The notes: generated by a model from the sequence alone, not told the origin. A DNA stretch of 64,000 bases from Actinomadura pelletieri DSM 43383 (GCF_003634705.1 NZ_RBWU01000001.1:1354980-1418979), one strand, 5' to 3'; positions 24,819 through 33,172 are shown, numbered from the stretch's first letter. Translations and numbers: made by a program.

Positions 24819-25163
24819 TCAAACAGGGTCGGACGGACGCCGAACAACCGCGATCCCGGCATCGAGATCGATGCGGGTCCGCGGCGGCGCGCCGTCGTTC
24901 TCCTCGTCCCGCAGAATCAACGACATGCGGCGCTGCTCCTGCTGGTGACGATGCGTGCCGTGAAAGAAGGCGTCCAACTCACCGACCGCGACCGCCGAGA
25001 TCGGACGCCCCACCTCGTCCCGCCGCCACGGCAAATGGAACCGGCGCTGCCCCCACAGCCCCACCCGATCGAGACCGGCGAACGCGACCAGCCCGACCAC
25101 AAGCCCGGGAATCGTTATGAAAACAAGAACGGCCACGCGCTCCCAACGAACACCCCCAACCAC
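24819..25163 (-). CDS. DUF6191-like small membrane protein
   Basis: A 114-residue protein with one N-terminal hydrophobic segment (VAVLVFITIPGLVVGLVAFAG) followed by a charged cytoplasmic part (FHLPWRRDEVGRPISAVAVGELDAFFHGTHRHQQEQR). This matches the DUF6191 pattern found in actinomycetes; its function is unknown. The GTG at 25163 is the assumed start; a few codons could be trimmed. Confidence 0.65.
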   Translation of the reverse strand: MVGGVRWERVAVLVFITIPGLVVGLVAFAGLDRVGLWGQRRFHLPWRRDEVGRPISAVAVGELDAFFHGTHRHQQEQRRMSLILRDEENDGAPPRTRIDLDAGIAVVRRPSDPV

Positions 25164-25325
25164 AAGTTGCCCGCAACTCCCCCAACTACTGGCGACCGCC
25201 GGTCGGACGGGTCGACGCGGTGAAGGAGAGCCGGTCCGGGATGATGCCAGGTCCTTTCGACGCCAGCGGTGTGGTCTTCGTCCGCTGTGGCAGTGGCCCG
25301 CACCACCTGAGATGGGGCGTGTGCG

Positions 25326-25694
25326 TCACTGGGGCGTGAGTGACGCGGATTCTCGGTAGGTGGTGCGTGCGGCTTGGACCTCGTCGGCGTGCTCGCCGAT
25401 CCAGGTCATCAGTCCGTGCAGCAGGTGCGTGAGGCCGTTGCCGAGTTCGGTGAGCCGGTAGCTGACGGCCGGGGGTGTGGACGGGTGCACTGTGCGTGCG
25501 ATCAGGCCGTCCTCCACCAGGGTGCGGAGTGTCTGGGACAGCATCTTCTCGCTGATGCCCTCGATTTTGGCGCGCAGTTCCGAGAACCGGAGTGGCCCGT
25601 CACGCAGGCCGGTCAGGATCAGCGTGGCCCATCGGCTGGTGACATGGTCGAGGACGGCGCGGGCCGGGCAGTCGACATGAAATGCGTCACCCAT
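25326..25694 (-). CDS. HxlR-family transcriptional regulator
   Basis: A 122-residue winged-helix regulator (CPARAVLDHVTSRWATLILTGLRDGPLRFSELRAKIEGISEKMLSQTLRTLVEDGLI). The N-terminal Cys before the first helix is a typical HxlR redox-sensing position. It is divergent from an SDR gene, with 132 bases between starts, the standard arrangement for an HxlR regulator and its target. Confidence 0.92.
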   Translation of the reverse strand: MGDAFHVDCPARAVLDHVTSRWATLILTGLRDGPLRFSELRAKIEGISEKMLSQTLRTLVEDGLIARTVHPSTPPAVSYRLTELGNGLTHLLHGLMTWIGEHADEVQAARTTYRESASLTPQ

Positions 25695-25760
25695 TTCCTT
25701 GGCAGCCCTCTTCCCATCTGGAAACCACCCGCAGCCTCATCAGCTTACCTAGAGGTATGT

Positions 25761-25773
25761 ACTTTCCAAAAGT
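25761..25773. promoter_or_regulatory. Candidate HxlR operator
   Basis: ACTTT-CCA-AAAGT is an inverted repeat in the AT-rich centre of the hxlR/SDR divergent region. HxlR proteins commonly bind such ACTTT/AAAGT dyads. Confidence 0.5.
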
Positions 25774-25826
25774 TAGCGGCGTTCCGTACGTTCGGCGAGC
25801 ACGGAAAGTCGACGCGGAGGAAGCAC

Positions 25827-26564
25827 ATGAACAGGACCGCTCTCATCACCGGTGCGAGCCGCGGGATCGGCGCCGCGACCGCGACCCGCCTGGGCAGGCG
25901 CGGATATCACGTGATCGTCAACTACCACCGCAGCGAGAAGGCGGCGCGAGCGGTGGTCGCCGATATCGAGTCGGCGGGTGGTACGGCCGAAGCCGTGCAG
26001 GCCGATGTGCGAGATCCGGCCGAGGTCGCCGACCTCATCGCCGACGGAATTCGGATCGACCTTCTGGTCTGCAACGCCAACATCGCCCCCACCTTCGCCC
26101 CGGCGAGCGCGATGAGCTGGACGGACTTCTCCGCGAAGGTCGTGGGCGAACTGGCGGCCGTCTTCCACGTCACACAGCGCGCCCTTGAGCGGATGCTTGA
26201 GCAGCGGTCCGGGCAGATCGTCTACGTTTCGAGCGTGCTCGCTGACGTGGTCATGCCGGGTGCGCTCTCGCACGCCACCGCGAAAGCAGCCCTCAACACC
26301 TTTGCCCGCCAGATCGCAGCCGAGGCGGGCCGCCATGGGATCACCGTCAACACCGTCGCCCCCGGCCTGGTCAACACCGAGGCGACCCGCGCGGCCCGCA
26401 CCTCGGAACGTGACACATTCATCGCCGAGAACTCCGTCCTCGGCCGAATCACCGAACCCGACGACGTCGCGGCCCTTATCGCCACGATCACCGACGATGG
26501 ATTCCGTGCCGTCTCCGGCGCTCACATCTTCGTCGACGGCGGCCACCAACTAATAAAGGCCTAG
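25827..26564 (+). CDS. SDR-family oxidoreductase with His in place of catalytic Tyr
   Basis: A 245-residue classical SDR. TGASRGIG is near residue 8, the catalytic Ser is in VYVSSVLAD, and Lys is in HATAKAAL. The residue four before Lys, normally Tyr, is His (codon CAC at about 26271). NAG is also altered to CNANIAP. The enzyme may be changed in activity. SD GGAGGAA precedes the ATG at 25827. Control by the divergent HxlR protein is likely. Confidence 0.88.
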   Translation: MNRTALITGASRGIGAATATRLGRRGYHVIVNYHRSEKAARAVVADIESAGGTAEAVQADVRDPAEVADLIADGIRIDLLVCNANIAPTFAPASAMSWTDFSAKVVGELAAVFHVTQRALERMLEQRSGQIVYVSSVLADVVMPGALSHATAKAALNTFARQIAAEAGRHGITVNTVAPGLVNTEATRAARTSERDTFIAENSVLGRITEPDDVAALIATITDDGFRAVSGAHIFVDGGHQLIKA

Positions 26565-26738
26565 GTGCCGCCGGACGAGCGTGCTGGTTGCACCTTGCGC
26601 GGGCGTCGCTCTGGAATGTCGATGCCGGGCAGGAACCGGCAGGTCACCGTGCTCGGTGCGGGAGAGTTGATCGGAGGCCGGTGGAGGTATTGGTGCCCTT
26701 CAAGTTAAAAGGTGAAAGGAAACAGAACGAATTCAACA

Positions 26739-26768
26739 TTGACATTGTTTGATAACCGGAATTAGTCT
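26739..26768 (+). promoter_or_regulatory. Promoter of the DUF4360-like gene
   Basis: TTGACA (26739-26744) and TAGTCT (26763-26768) are 18 bases apart within the most AT-rich stretch of this part. A start near 26775 would leave a leader of about 80 bases before the ATG at 26855. The rest of the gap from 26565 holds no gene that I can support. Confidence 0.5.
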
Positions 26769-26854
26769 GATGGTGATTCCCGGCGCCAGGATCATCGCGG
26801 CTGTACCGGCCACCGGCACGGCCTTCGCTCACGCCTGGCCTGGAGTGCTGCCCA

Positions 26855-27496
26855 ATGGTGAACACCGGACGCACGATGCTCGTGGCCCTGAGTGCCGCTC
26901 TCGTCCTGCCCTGTCTGACCTCCACGGCGTCCGCCGACCCCATCCCGCCCACGGAGATGACCCTGAAGGTGAGGGAATTCTCCGGTACAGGATGCCCGCC
27001 CGGCCCGGCCGCGCAAATAAGGCTTTCCCTCAAGAAGGATCACACCGGATTCACCCTCGGACTGGGCTCGATGGCTGCCAAGATCGGCCCCGGCTCAGGA
27101 GAAGGTGAACTCCATAAAGGCTGCGACCTGATCCTTGATCACGATATTCCGTCGAGCCACACCTTTGCCCTCAAGCCGGTGACCTACACCGTTCGTGGGC
27201 AACTGAGGACCGGTACCACGGCTACTTTGTGGGTGCGGACCTTCTTCACGGGCGATCAGGGCATACCGACGAGAACGGAGAAGCTCAGCGGCCCTTTCAC
27301 AGGGCTCCGGCAACTTCCGCCCGCCGACACCGAACTGCGGTACAACCCGTGCGGCGAGGATCGCCTCATCCGCATCCAGACAAACTTGCTCGTTGACGCC
27401 CCGGACAAGTCCAGAAGGAACTTCCTCGAACTACCCAACGACGACCTCTATGAATTCGCCTGGAAAGAGTGCCCTGACCCACGCCGATCCTCGTGA
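26855..27496 (+). CDS. Secreted DUF4360-like protein
   Basis: A 213-residue exported protein. A signal peptide spans about residues 1-27 (RTMLVALSAALVLPCLTSTASA, cleavage after ASA). The mature part contains the DUF4360-type pattern: GTGCPPG, two later Cys (KGCDLIL and YNPCGED), and beta-rich spacing. The function of this family is unknown. It has its own promoter and is followed by a strong hairpin, so it is a single-gene unit. Confidence 0.75.
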   Translation: MVNTGRTMLVALSAALVLPCLTSTASADPIPPTEMTLKVREFSGTGCPPGPAAQIRLSLKKDHTGFTLGLGSMAAKIGPGSGEGELHKGCDLILDHDIPSSHTFALKPVTYTVRGQLRTGTTATLWVRTFFTGDQGIPTRTEKLSGPFTGLRQLPPADTELRYNPCGEDRLIRIQTNLLVDAPDKSRRNFLELPNDDLYEFAWKECPDPRRSS

Positions 27497-27540
27497 ACGG
27501 CGGTTCCGGTGCGCCTCATTCCCTAGGGTGCCAACGTGCC

Positions 27541-27594
27541 ACGAAGGCCGGGACCACCGACGACTCGACGCCGTCGGTGGTCTCCGGCGTTCGT
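27541..27594 (+). terminator. Strong hairpin after the DUF4360-like gene
   Basis: GACCACCGACG (27552-27562) pairs perfectly with CGTCGGTGGTC (27572-27582); outside this, ACGAAxxCCGG pairs with CCGGxxTTCGT up to 27594. It lies 45 bases after the stop codon. A CCCTTTCG follows but there is no real T-run. Confidence 0.65.
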
Positions 27595-28049
27595 CCCTTT
27601 CGACGGCGGCCACCCCGAAGTGGAGCCCCGACGCCGAATCGCCATGACGGAGAGGATCTCGACGTCGTCAGGGTGGAGGATGTTGTGGTCACCGTTGGGC
27701 TGTTCGACGCGTCCTGGACGTCTAGGACGCGCCCCCGCTGCCCCCGAGACATCCTTGTCGGCGTCGAAGGCATCCCTGGGACGTCCTTCACCGACGCAAC
27801 CAACTCATACAGCTCTTTTGGTCACCCCGTCCCCTTCCAAACGCCTGTGGCCCGAAGGCTGGCGTAAAATACGCTCAGGATTCCGAAGTCAAAGGCGATC
27901 GGTCAAACGTCGAGACGCACGAAAAACGCGACCCGCAGCGGACGTTGTTCACCACGTGCCGAGCCCCCTGGCATCCCACTTTTTCTCCCCGCTGAAATTG
28001 GCGTTTAGTGAAGTGTGGCACGCGGTGGCTGGGCGTGTCATTGTCAAGG
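27595..28049. other. Intergenic region with a 24-bp palindrome
   Basis: No convincing gene. Short plus-strand frames lack SDs and protein-like composition. At 27708-27731, CGCGTCCT-GGACGTCT-AGGACGCG is a near-perfect palindrome (one symmetric mismatch) that could be a second terminator or a protein-binding site. Confidence 0.5.
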
Positions 28050-28078
28050 AGTGCACTGTGTGTGGGGCTGAGTGCACT
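28050..28078. repeat. Two AGTGCACT boxes 21 bp apart
   Basis: The eight-base palindrome AGTGCACT occurs at 28050-28057 and 28071-28078, exactly two helical turns apart, at the end of the araC-like gene. The spacing suits a dimeric DNA-binding protein, but the location after a gene is unusual. Confidence 0.4.
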
Positions 28079-29058
28079 CAGCCGGCGGCACGGCCGGCGT
28101 CGTGGCTGGCGCGGCGGAACTCACCGGGTGTCATGCCGTAGGTGGAGCGGAAGGTTCGAGTGAAGTGGGCGCGGTCGGTGAGTCCCCAGCGAGCGGCGAT
28201 GGCGTGCACGGGGTGCCCGGCGAGACGAGGATCGGCCAGGTCGCGGTGACAGCGTTGCAGCCGCTGGTGCCGGATCCAGGCGCCTATGGTCAGTTCCTCG
28301 GATTCGAAAAGTTTATGGAGGTAGCGGACCGATATGCGATGAGCTGCGGCGATGGTGGCAGGGGAGAGGGCGGGATCGGCGAGATGCTGATCGATGAAGT
28401 GATAGATCTGTGCCAGCAGCGTCTTTCGCTGGGTGGCATCATCGACGGCGTTGTCGATGTCCAGGTGCTGGGCAAGGGCGGCTGCGGTCAGGTCCAGGGT
28501 GATCCGGGCCAGTGCCGACCGGTCGACACTGGAGTAGGTGTCGGCTTGGCGCAGCACCTGCTGAAGATGGCTCACCAGCACCGCTCCCATTCCGGTCCGC
28601 GTGTCCAGCGGGCCCGGGATCATATCGTCGATCACACGGGTGGGCAGCCGTAGCTCGTTACGAGGAACCCCGACCATCAGTGCCCGCGCGTACCGGGAGG
28701 CCTGCCAGCCCTCCGAGGGAAGATGGGTGTCCATAATCAAGGACTGCCCCGCTCTGAGCACCACTCGATGATCTTTCGTGGCATACCCGATGACTCCCTG
28801 AAGTATGAAGAAGAAGCCATAGAGATCGGGGTCATCCGACCGGATCAGTTTGGCCGGGCGAGACGACCGTATCGGCGCGCCCGACGCCTCCGAGATCTGC
28901 ACCTCGCCCAGGCTCAAGGAGTGCAGGGAAGCATGAAAGGCGGCAACTTCCGCACTGCGGATGTAGCAAGGCACCTGGCTGCGCAGCACCACGTCGTACC
29001 AGAACGGAAAGCGATCAGTCGGCGGCAGGCCATCGGTCGTCAAATGCAGCGTCGTCAT
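28078..29058 (-). CDS. AraC-family transcriptional regulator
   Basis: A 326-residue activator-type regulator. The N-terminal part is an AraC-binding-like (cupin) ligand domain (FPFWYDVVLRSQVPC and FFFILQGVIGYATKDHRVVLRAGQSLIMD). The C-terminal 100 residues hold two HTH motifs (LSPATIAAAHRISVRYLHKLFESE and HAIAARWGLTDRAHFTRTFRSTYGMTPGEFR). The ATG at 29058 is preceded by CCAGGAGCG, which decides the start against a longer open frame. It resembles NphR/FeaR-type regulators of aromatic catabolism; the target is unknown. Confidence 0.9.
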   Translation of the reverse strand: MTTLHLTTDGLPPTDRFPFWYDVVLRSQVPCYIRSAEVAAFHASLHSLSLGEVQISEASGAPIRSSRPAKLIRSDDPDLYGFFFILQGVIGYATKDHRVVLRAGQSLIMDTHLPSEGWQASRYARALMVGVPRNELRLPTRVIDDMIPGPLDTRTGMGAVLVSHLQQVLRQADTYSSVDRSALARITLDLTAAALAQHLDIDNAVDDATQRKTLLAQIYHFIDQHLADPALSPATIAAAHRISVRYLHKLFESEELTIGAWIRHQRLQRCHRDLADPRLAGHPVHAIAARWGLTDRAHFTRTFRSTYGMTPGEFRRASHDAGRAAG

Positions 29059-29478
29059 GATCGCTCCTGGTAGAAGACGGGCTCCTCGAAGATGGTCCAT
29101 GCGCCGCAGCGGAACCCGCCAGACCAATGACCAGAGCCTGCCATGCTCGAAACCAAATCGGTCAGTGGCAATCCCTCGATCGGGCCGCGCCAGGCGCCGC
29201 GTCCCCACCACTGTACGAAAGAGATCGGACAGATCAACTCTGATACCGCTTCAGGGCAACCCCCGAGCCGCACTCAGTACAGGCAAGACACTGCCGCACA
29301 ACCTGCCGATCACCGTCCGAGGAGAACAGCGAAGCCTGCGGGGATGAGTGCAAGGCAGCCTGTGCTCGAGGCCTTGCCACCCCTGTACCCGACGCTCACG
29401 CCAGGCTCATTGACCTCGACGCACTCATCCCCATAGGCGCCGCCTGGCCCGCACGACGCCATGCGGGCATAGCACTCC
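29059..29478. other. Intergenic region upstream of araC
   Basis: About 420 bases with no supported gene. A minus-strand frame ends GAWTIFEEPVFYQERS and its stop overlaps the araC ATG (ATGA), which could be the tail of a lost upstream gene, but the rest of that frame is not protein-like. Confidence 0.4.
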
Positions 29479-29670
29479 TCAGAGGTTCAGCTCGTTTCGC
29501 TTCGCCTGGACGAGAAGAGCGTCGAAGGCTGCGGGGGTGAGGGTGAGGTGGGGTGTGTGGGGAGCCTTGCTGTCGCGGATGCCGAGCTCTTGGCCCAGAT
29601 CAGCTACCTCAACGCAGTCTGACTGGGTCGAGGTGCTCTCGCTGTGACTGGATTTGCGCCATGTGGCCAT
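29479..29670 (-). CDS. DUF397 domain protein, copy 1
   Basis: A 63-residue DUF397 protein: WRKSSHSESTSTQSDCVEVADL, then IRDSKAPHTPHLTLTPAAFDALL. In streptomycetes DUF397 proteins pair with DUF5753-type HTH regulators (WhiJ-like) as their small partner, affecting development. It is the last of four tandem copies downstream of such a regulator. Confidence 0.88.
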   Translation of the reverse strand: MATWRKSSHSESTSTQSDCVEVADLGQELGIRDSKAPHTPHLTLTPAAFDALLVQAKRNELNL

Positions 29671-29680
29671 GGCCCGCTCC

Positions 29681-29863
29681 TTAGAGGTCCAGCTTGCCGT
29701 GCTTTACCTGGGTGAGGAGGGCGGCGAAGGCGTCGGGGGTGAGGTTGAGGTGGCCGGTGTCTGGAGCTTTGCTGTCTCTGATGGCGATGGTGTCGGGTAG
29801 GGCAGCCAGCTCGACGCAGTTGCCATGATCCTCCGACCTAATAGATCTGCGCCATGTGGTCAT
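29681..29863 (-). CDS. DUF397 domain protein, copy 2
   Basis: A 60-residue DUF397 protein (WRRSIRSEDHGNCVELAAL, IRDSKAPDTGHLNLTPDAFAALL). GAGGGAGCAAACC precedes the ATG at 29863. The N-terminal motif has Ile-Arg-Ser in place of the usual Ser-Ser-Xaa-Ser. It lies ten bases upstream of copy 1. Confidence 0.85.
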   Translation of the reverse strand: MTTWRRSIRSEDHGNCVELAALPDTIAIRDSKAPDTGHLNLTPDAFAALLTQVKHGKLDL

Positions 29864-29874
29864 GGTTTGCTCCC

Positions 29875-30059
29875 TCAGTAGTCGAGGTCGCCCTGTTTCG
29901 CCTGGTGAAGGAGGGTGGCGAAGGCTGCAGGGGTGAGGGTGCGGTGGGGGCGTAAGGGGTTTTGCTGTCTCTGATGGCGATGGCGCCGGGGATCGCGGCC
30001 ATCTCAACGCAGTGACCTCCGGTCTCGTCGCTGTGACTGGACTTCCGCCATGTGGCCAT
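29875..30059 (-). pseudogene. DUF397 gene, frameshifted (copy 3)
   Basis: It starts normally (WRKSSHSDETGGHCVEMAAIPGAIAIRDSKTPY), but after the Lys-Thr-Pro the expected HRTLTPAAFATLLHQAKQGDLDY and stop (TGA at 29875-29877) are in another frame; start to stop is 185 bases, not a multiple of three. The break lies in CCCCTTACGCCCCC near 29957. In the present frame it would run to a 73-residue product with a Pro/Thr-rich tail ending at 29838. It could be a real lesion or a sequencing slip in a C-run. Confidence 0.75.
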
Positions 30060-30070
30060 GGCCTGCTCCT

Positions 30071-30268
30071 TTAGGGGTCCAGCTTGCCGTGTTTTGCCTG
30101 GGTGAGGAGGGTGGTGAAGGCGTCGGGGGTGAGGGTGAGATGGGGGGTGTGAGGGGCTTTGCTGTCGCGGAAGCCGATGCCGGTGGGAAGTTGCGCGAGT
30201 TCCACGCACTGCTCGGAGGTGCCACCTGTGCTTCGGCTGCTCTTGCGCCATTCGGGGGGAGTCGTCAT
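30071..30268 (-). CDS. DUF397 domain protein, copy 4
   Basis: A 65-residue DUF397 protein (EWRKSSRSTGGTSEQCVELAQL, FRDSKAPHTPHLTLTPDAFTTLL). Its ATG overlaps the stop of the upstream HTH gene by one base (TGATG), so it is translationally coupled to it and is the most likely cognate partner. Confidence 0.9.
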   Translation of the reverse strand: MTTPPEWRKSSRSTGGTSEQCVELAQLPTGIGFRDSKAPHTPHLTLTPDAFTTLLTQAKHGKLDP

Positions 30269-31074
30269 CACGTGTTCTCCATTGCGTCCTTGAGTAGTGC
30301 CCGGGACATCTCCACGGGTAGTGCTATGGCACCGATGCGGTCGAACCTTTTCCGCAGGCCCGCCACCTCTTCGGTGTCCAACTCTAGTCGGCCCCCGTTT
30401 GGCGCTACAAGGTAACCGATCTCGCCCTCCTTGACCCTCAGGACCTTGAACGGTCCATCTAGGCCTTCGTTGGCGCCCGCACTGTTTGGAACGATGCGCA
30501 AGATCACGTTCGGAAGGTGCGAAAGCCGGATCAGGTGCGCGATCTGCTCCCGCATCACGTCTCGTCCGCCTACGTCCGGCCCCAGGACCGTCTCTGCGAT
30601 GAGTACCCAAACTTCCGGGGCGCTCGCTCTATGCAAGACCGTCTGGCGCGCTATGCGAGCTTCGACAGACTTTTCCAGGTTTTTGGGGCGGCCAGCCAAT
30701 AGCAGCGCGCGTGCGTAGCCGGGGGTTTGGAACAGGTCCGGAACCAGTTGGCCCTCGTACATGCGGATCTCGGACGAACGTTCCTCGAAGGCTAGGTAGT
30801 TCTTGTTCCAATTCGGGTCATGGCCCAGGCGAGCGAACCACAGAAGGACGCCGAACAGGCCGCCGGTGTTCCATCGGGCGTCCAGGATCTTGGCCTCGTT
30901 CTCCTTGAGCTGTGATTCGCCGCTCTCGAGTCTGGAAATCGAGGAGCGGGACCGGTTGAGCCAGCGCGCGACGGTGTCGCCGGTCTGGCCGTGTTGTGTG
31001 CGGAAAAACCGCAGGTAGAACGCGATGGTCGCCCAGAGGTTGAGCCTCGGGTCAGGTGGCTCGTTGACGTTCAT
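30268..31074 (-). CDS. HTH regulator with DUF5753 (WhiJ-like)
   Basis: A 268-residue regulator. The N-terminal XRE-type HTH (LRFFRTQHGQTGDTVARWLNRSRSSISRLESGE, residues 20-55) is followed by the DUF5753 domain (EIRMYEGQLVPDLFQTPGYARALL.. and NVILRIVP). This is the WhiJ-like partner of DUF397 proteins. It heads an operon with four DUF397 copies. The divergent anti-sigma-like ATPase on the other side completes the abaA/whiJ-type cluster typical of sporulating actinomycetes. Confidence 0.9.
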   Translation of the reverse strand: MNVNEPPDPRLNLWATIAFYLRFFRTQHGQTGDTVARWLNRSRSSISRLESGESQLKENEAKILDARWNTGGLFGVLLWFARLGHDPNWNKNYLAFEERSSEIRMYEGQLVPDLFQTPGYARALLLAGRPKNLEKSVEARIARQTVLHRASAPEVWVLIAETVLGPDVGGRDVMREQIAHLIRLSHLPNVILRIVPNSAGANEGLDGPFKVLRVKEGEIGYLVAPNGGRLELDTEEVAGLRKRFDRIGAIALPVEMSRALLKDAMENT

Positions 31075-31184
31075 TCTGCCGGTGCCCCTCTCATCCGACT
31101 TCCGGGTCTTTCACGGAATAGCGACAAGCTAACTCCTTGGCGCCACGCTTGTTCGAAGAATGCAAAGAAAAGGAGGAGGGGGAA

Positions 31185-31616
31185 ATGGTGGCGAAAGTGG
31201 TGCAGGTGGGCGAGTTGGACATTTCTTGTCGGGCCGCCGGGACGGTGCCGGGGATGGTGCGGTCGTTGGTGGGGTTCCGGCTTGCGGACTGGGGGCTGGA
31301 GCGGGTCGCCGGGGATGTGCTTCTGGTGGCCGGTGAATTGGTCGCCAATGCGGTGCAAAGTGCGCCGGATCGGGAAATTCGGGTCAAGTTCACCCGGGAC
31401 GTCGGGGCCGTCGTGGTGGCGGTGTGGGATCCGGGTGATGGGATGCCGGTGGCGCGGCCGGTTGTGGAGGTGACCCTGGATGACATTCGGGGTGACGCGT
31501 TGGCGTTGGAGGAGGGCGGGCGGGGGCTTCAGATCGTTCAGGCGCTCGCGTCCGGCTGCGGGGTCAAGGCGACGCCGCCGGTCGGGAAGTGGGTGTGGGC
31601 GGCGGTCGCGTGTTGA
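31185..31616 (+). CDS. Anti-sigma-factor-like ATP-binding protein (RsbW type)
   Basis: A 143-residue HATPase_c_2 protein (serine kinase/anti-sigma type). The N box is ELVANAVQSA near residue 58, the G1 box is WDPGDGMP near residue 90, and the G2 region is EEGGRGLQIVQAL near residue 118. Strong SD AGGAGGAGGGG precedes the ATG at 31185. It is divergent from the WhiJ-like regulator and commonly co-occurs with it; the partner sigma factor is unknown. Confidence 0.87.
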   Translation: MVAKVVQVGELDISCRAAGTVPGMVRSLVGFRLADWGLERVAGDVLLVAGELVANAVQSAPDREIRVKFTRDVGAVVVAVWDPGDGMPVARPVVEVTLDDIRGDALALEEGGRGLQIVQALASGCGVKATPPVGKWVWAAVAC

Positions 31617-31933
31617 GCCGGTGGTGGACGTGGCGGCGGAGGCGGACCGCCGTCCGGTACCTGGACGTGTTGGCGCTCGCGGTCAAGGTGCGCGGGTGGC
31701 GGTGCGTGAAGCTGTACGGGCGCGAGTTCCCCCGGCCGCTGCTCTGGGTGTACGCGAGCGGCGTCGCCGACGATGTCGGGATCGTCATCGACGTGCGGGT
31801 CTGCGGCCGGGGGCTCTGGGGCTACCACGACGTCCGGAGGGCCGCCTATCTGTCTCCGTGCGGGGACGCCAAGGCGGCCGCGGAGCAGGTCGACCTGCTC
31901 CTCAAGCGCCGCATGTACCCGTCCACCTGGTGA
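31610..31933 (+). CDS. Small hypothetical protein
   Basis: A basic protein of about 107 residues (RYLDVLALAVKVRGWRCVKLYGREFPRPLLWVYA.., AAYLSPCGDAKAAAEQVDLLLKRRM). I recognise it as a frequent companion of the WhiJ/DUF397/anti-sigma gene cluster but not by function. The GTG at 31610 overlaps the upstream stop; a GTG at 31589 in the same frame is an alternative. It ends exactly against the convergent L,D-transpeptidase gene. Confidence 0.65.
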   Translation: MLSRWWTWRRRRTAVRYLDVLALAVKVRGWRCVKLYGREFPRPLLWVYASGVADDVGIVIDVRVCGRGLWGYHDVRRAAYLSPCGDAKAAAEQVDLLLKRRMYPSTW

Positions 31934-33172
31934 TCAGGGGTGGGGGGTGGTGGTTATGGGTTTGCCTAGGGCGCTGCCCTTTGTCCACTTTGTGAAGGGG
32001 AGTTGCCAGTAGCCCCAGCCGTTCCACCAGGTTAGGGGGCGGTTCGTGCCGGTGATGGTGACTATGTCGCCGCGGTAGGACCAGTTGTAGAACCATTGGG
32101 CGTCGGCGGACGGGGAGCGGACGCAGCCGTGGCTGCAGTTGCGGCGGCCGAGGCAGGACGGGTCGTCCATGTTCTGGTGGATGTACTCGCCGCTGTTGGA
32201 GATGCGGGTCGCCCACGGGACCTTCTCGTCGTACCAGCCGGGGTCGCCCTTCTTCTTGCCGGGCGGGCGCATGCGTTCCAGGAGGCTGCGGTCCATGGTG
32301 AGGTGGACGCCGCTGGTGGTGATCAGGTGGTCGACGCCGTCGCGCTGGACGTCGCCGCCCTTGCCGAGGCTGACCGGCCAGGTGCGGATGACGCGGCCGT
32401 TCTTCTTGACGACCGCGCGGTGGGTCTTGGCGCTGATGTTGATGGTGTGGGAGTCGCCGATCCGGAAGGTGCGGGTGACGTCGCGGTCGCCGAAGACGTT
32501 GTCGCCGATCTTCAGGCCCGCGTAGTGGACGGTGACGGTGACCTTCTGGTGCGGCTTCCATGGGCGGGCGGGGCGGAAGACCACCGAGGGGAGGCCGTTG
32601 AAGGACTCGCCGGGGCTGAGCCAGCGCCATGAGCCCTCGGTGGGCGTGGTCGAGGAGATCTCGATGCTGCGCTCGACGGCGGCCTTGGCCTTTTCGGGGA
32701 CGGCCTTGTTGAACTGGACGAACACCGGCATTCCGGTGCCGACGGTCTCGTTCTGGCTCGGGACCACGTTGTTGATCCGGGTGGCGGCCGTGGCGCGGCT
32801 GGTGCGGAACGCGCTGGTCGCCGTGGTGGTCTTGCCGGTGGGGGAGGTCGCCGTGGCCGACACCTCGTAGGAGCCGCCGGGTTTCAGGGTCCAGGTGGAG
32901 CGCCAGGTGGTCTTGTCGGCGGACAGGGCGCCGGGGACGTCGGCTCCCTTGAGTTTCACCGAGACCGGACCGAGTGTTCCGCCGGACGCCTTGACGGTCA
33001 CCCCGGTGTCGGGACGGGCCTTGCCGTCGCCGTTCGCGGGGGTGATCGTCACCTGCGGGGTGCCCTCGTCACCGCCCTTCGTGGTCGTCCCGCCGCCGCT
33101 GTCGCCGCCGCCTCCGCCGCATGCCGTCGCCAGCCCCAGGACCAGCGCCATCGCCAACGCCTTGCCTCGCAC
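31934..33172 (-). CDS. L,D-transpeptidase lipoprotein (LdtMt2-like)
   Basis: A 412-residue envelope enzyme that makes 3-3 peptidoglycan cross-links. The signal peptide ends in a lipobox (LATACGG, Cys near 18). A Gly/Thr-rich linker, an Ig-like domain (about 40-150) and a second CAP-like domain follow, and then the YkuD catalytic domain with SHGCVRSP (catalytic Cys in HGCVR). This architecture matches mycobacterial Ldt proteins. SD GAGGGAGAG precedes the GTG at 33172. Confidence 0.93.
   Translation of the reverse strand: MRGKALAMALVLGLATACGGGGGDSGGGTTTKGGDEGTPQVTITPANGDGKARPDTGVTVKASGGTLGPVSVKLKGADVPGALSADKTTWRSTWTLKPGGSYEVSATATSPTGKTTTATSAFRTSRATAATRINNVVPSQNETVGTGMPVFVQFNKAVPEKAKAAVERSIEISSTTPTEGSWRWLSPGESFNGLPSVVFRPARPWKPHQKVTVTVHYAGLKIGDNVFGDRDVTRTFRIGDSHTINISAKTHRAVVKKNGRVIRTWPVSLGKGGDVQRDGVDHLITTSGVHLTMDRSLLERMRPPGKKKGDPGWYDEKVPWATRISNSGEYIHQNMDDPSCLGRRNCSHGCVRSPSADAQWFYNWSYRGDIVTITGTNRPLTWWNGWGYWQLPFTKWTKGSALGKPITTTPHP

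Noticed and set aside
29055..29273. A minus-strand frame ending GAWTIFEEPVFYQERS just before araC, with ATGA overlap
   Set aside because: There is no SD or protein-like N-terminal part; it could be the tail of a lost gene, but evidence is too thin for a feature.
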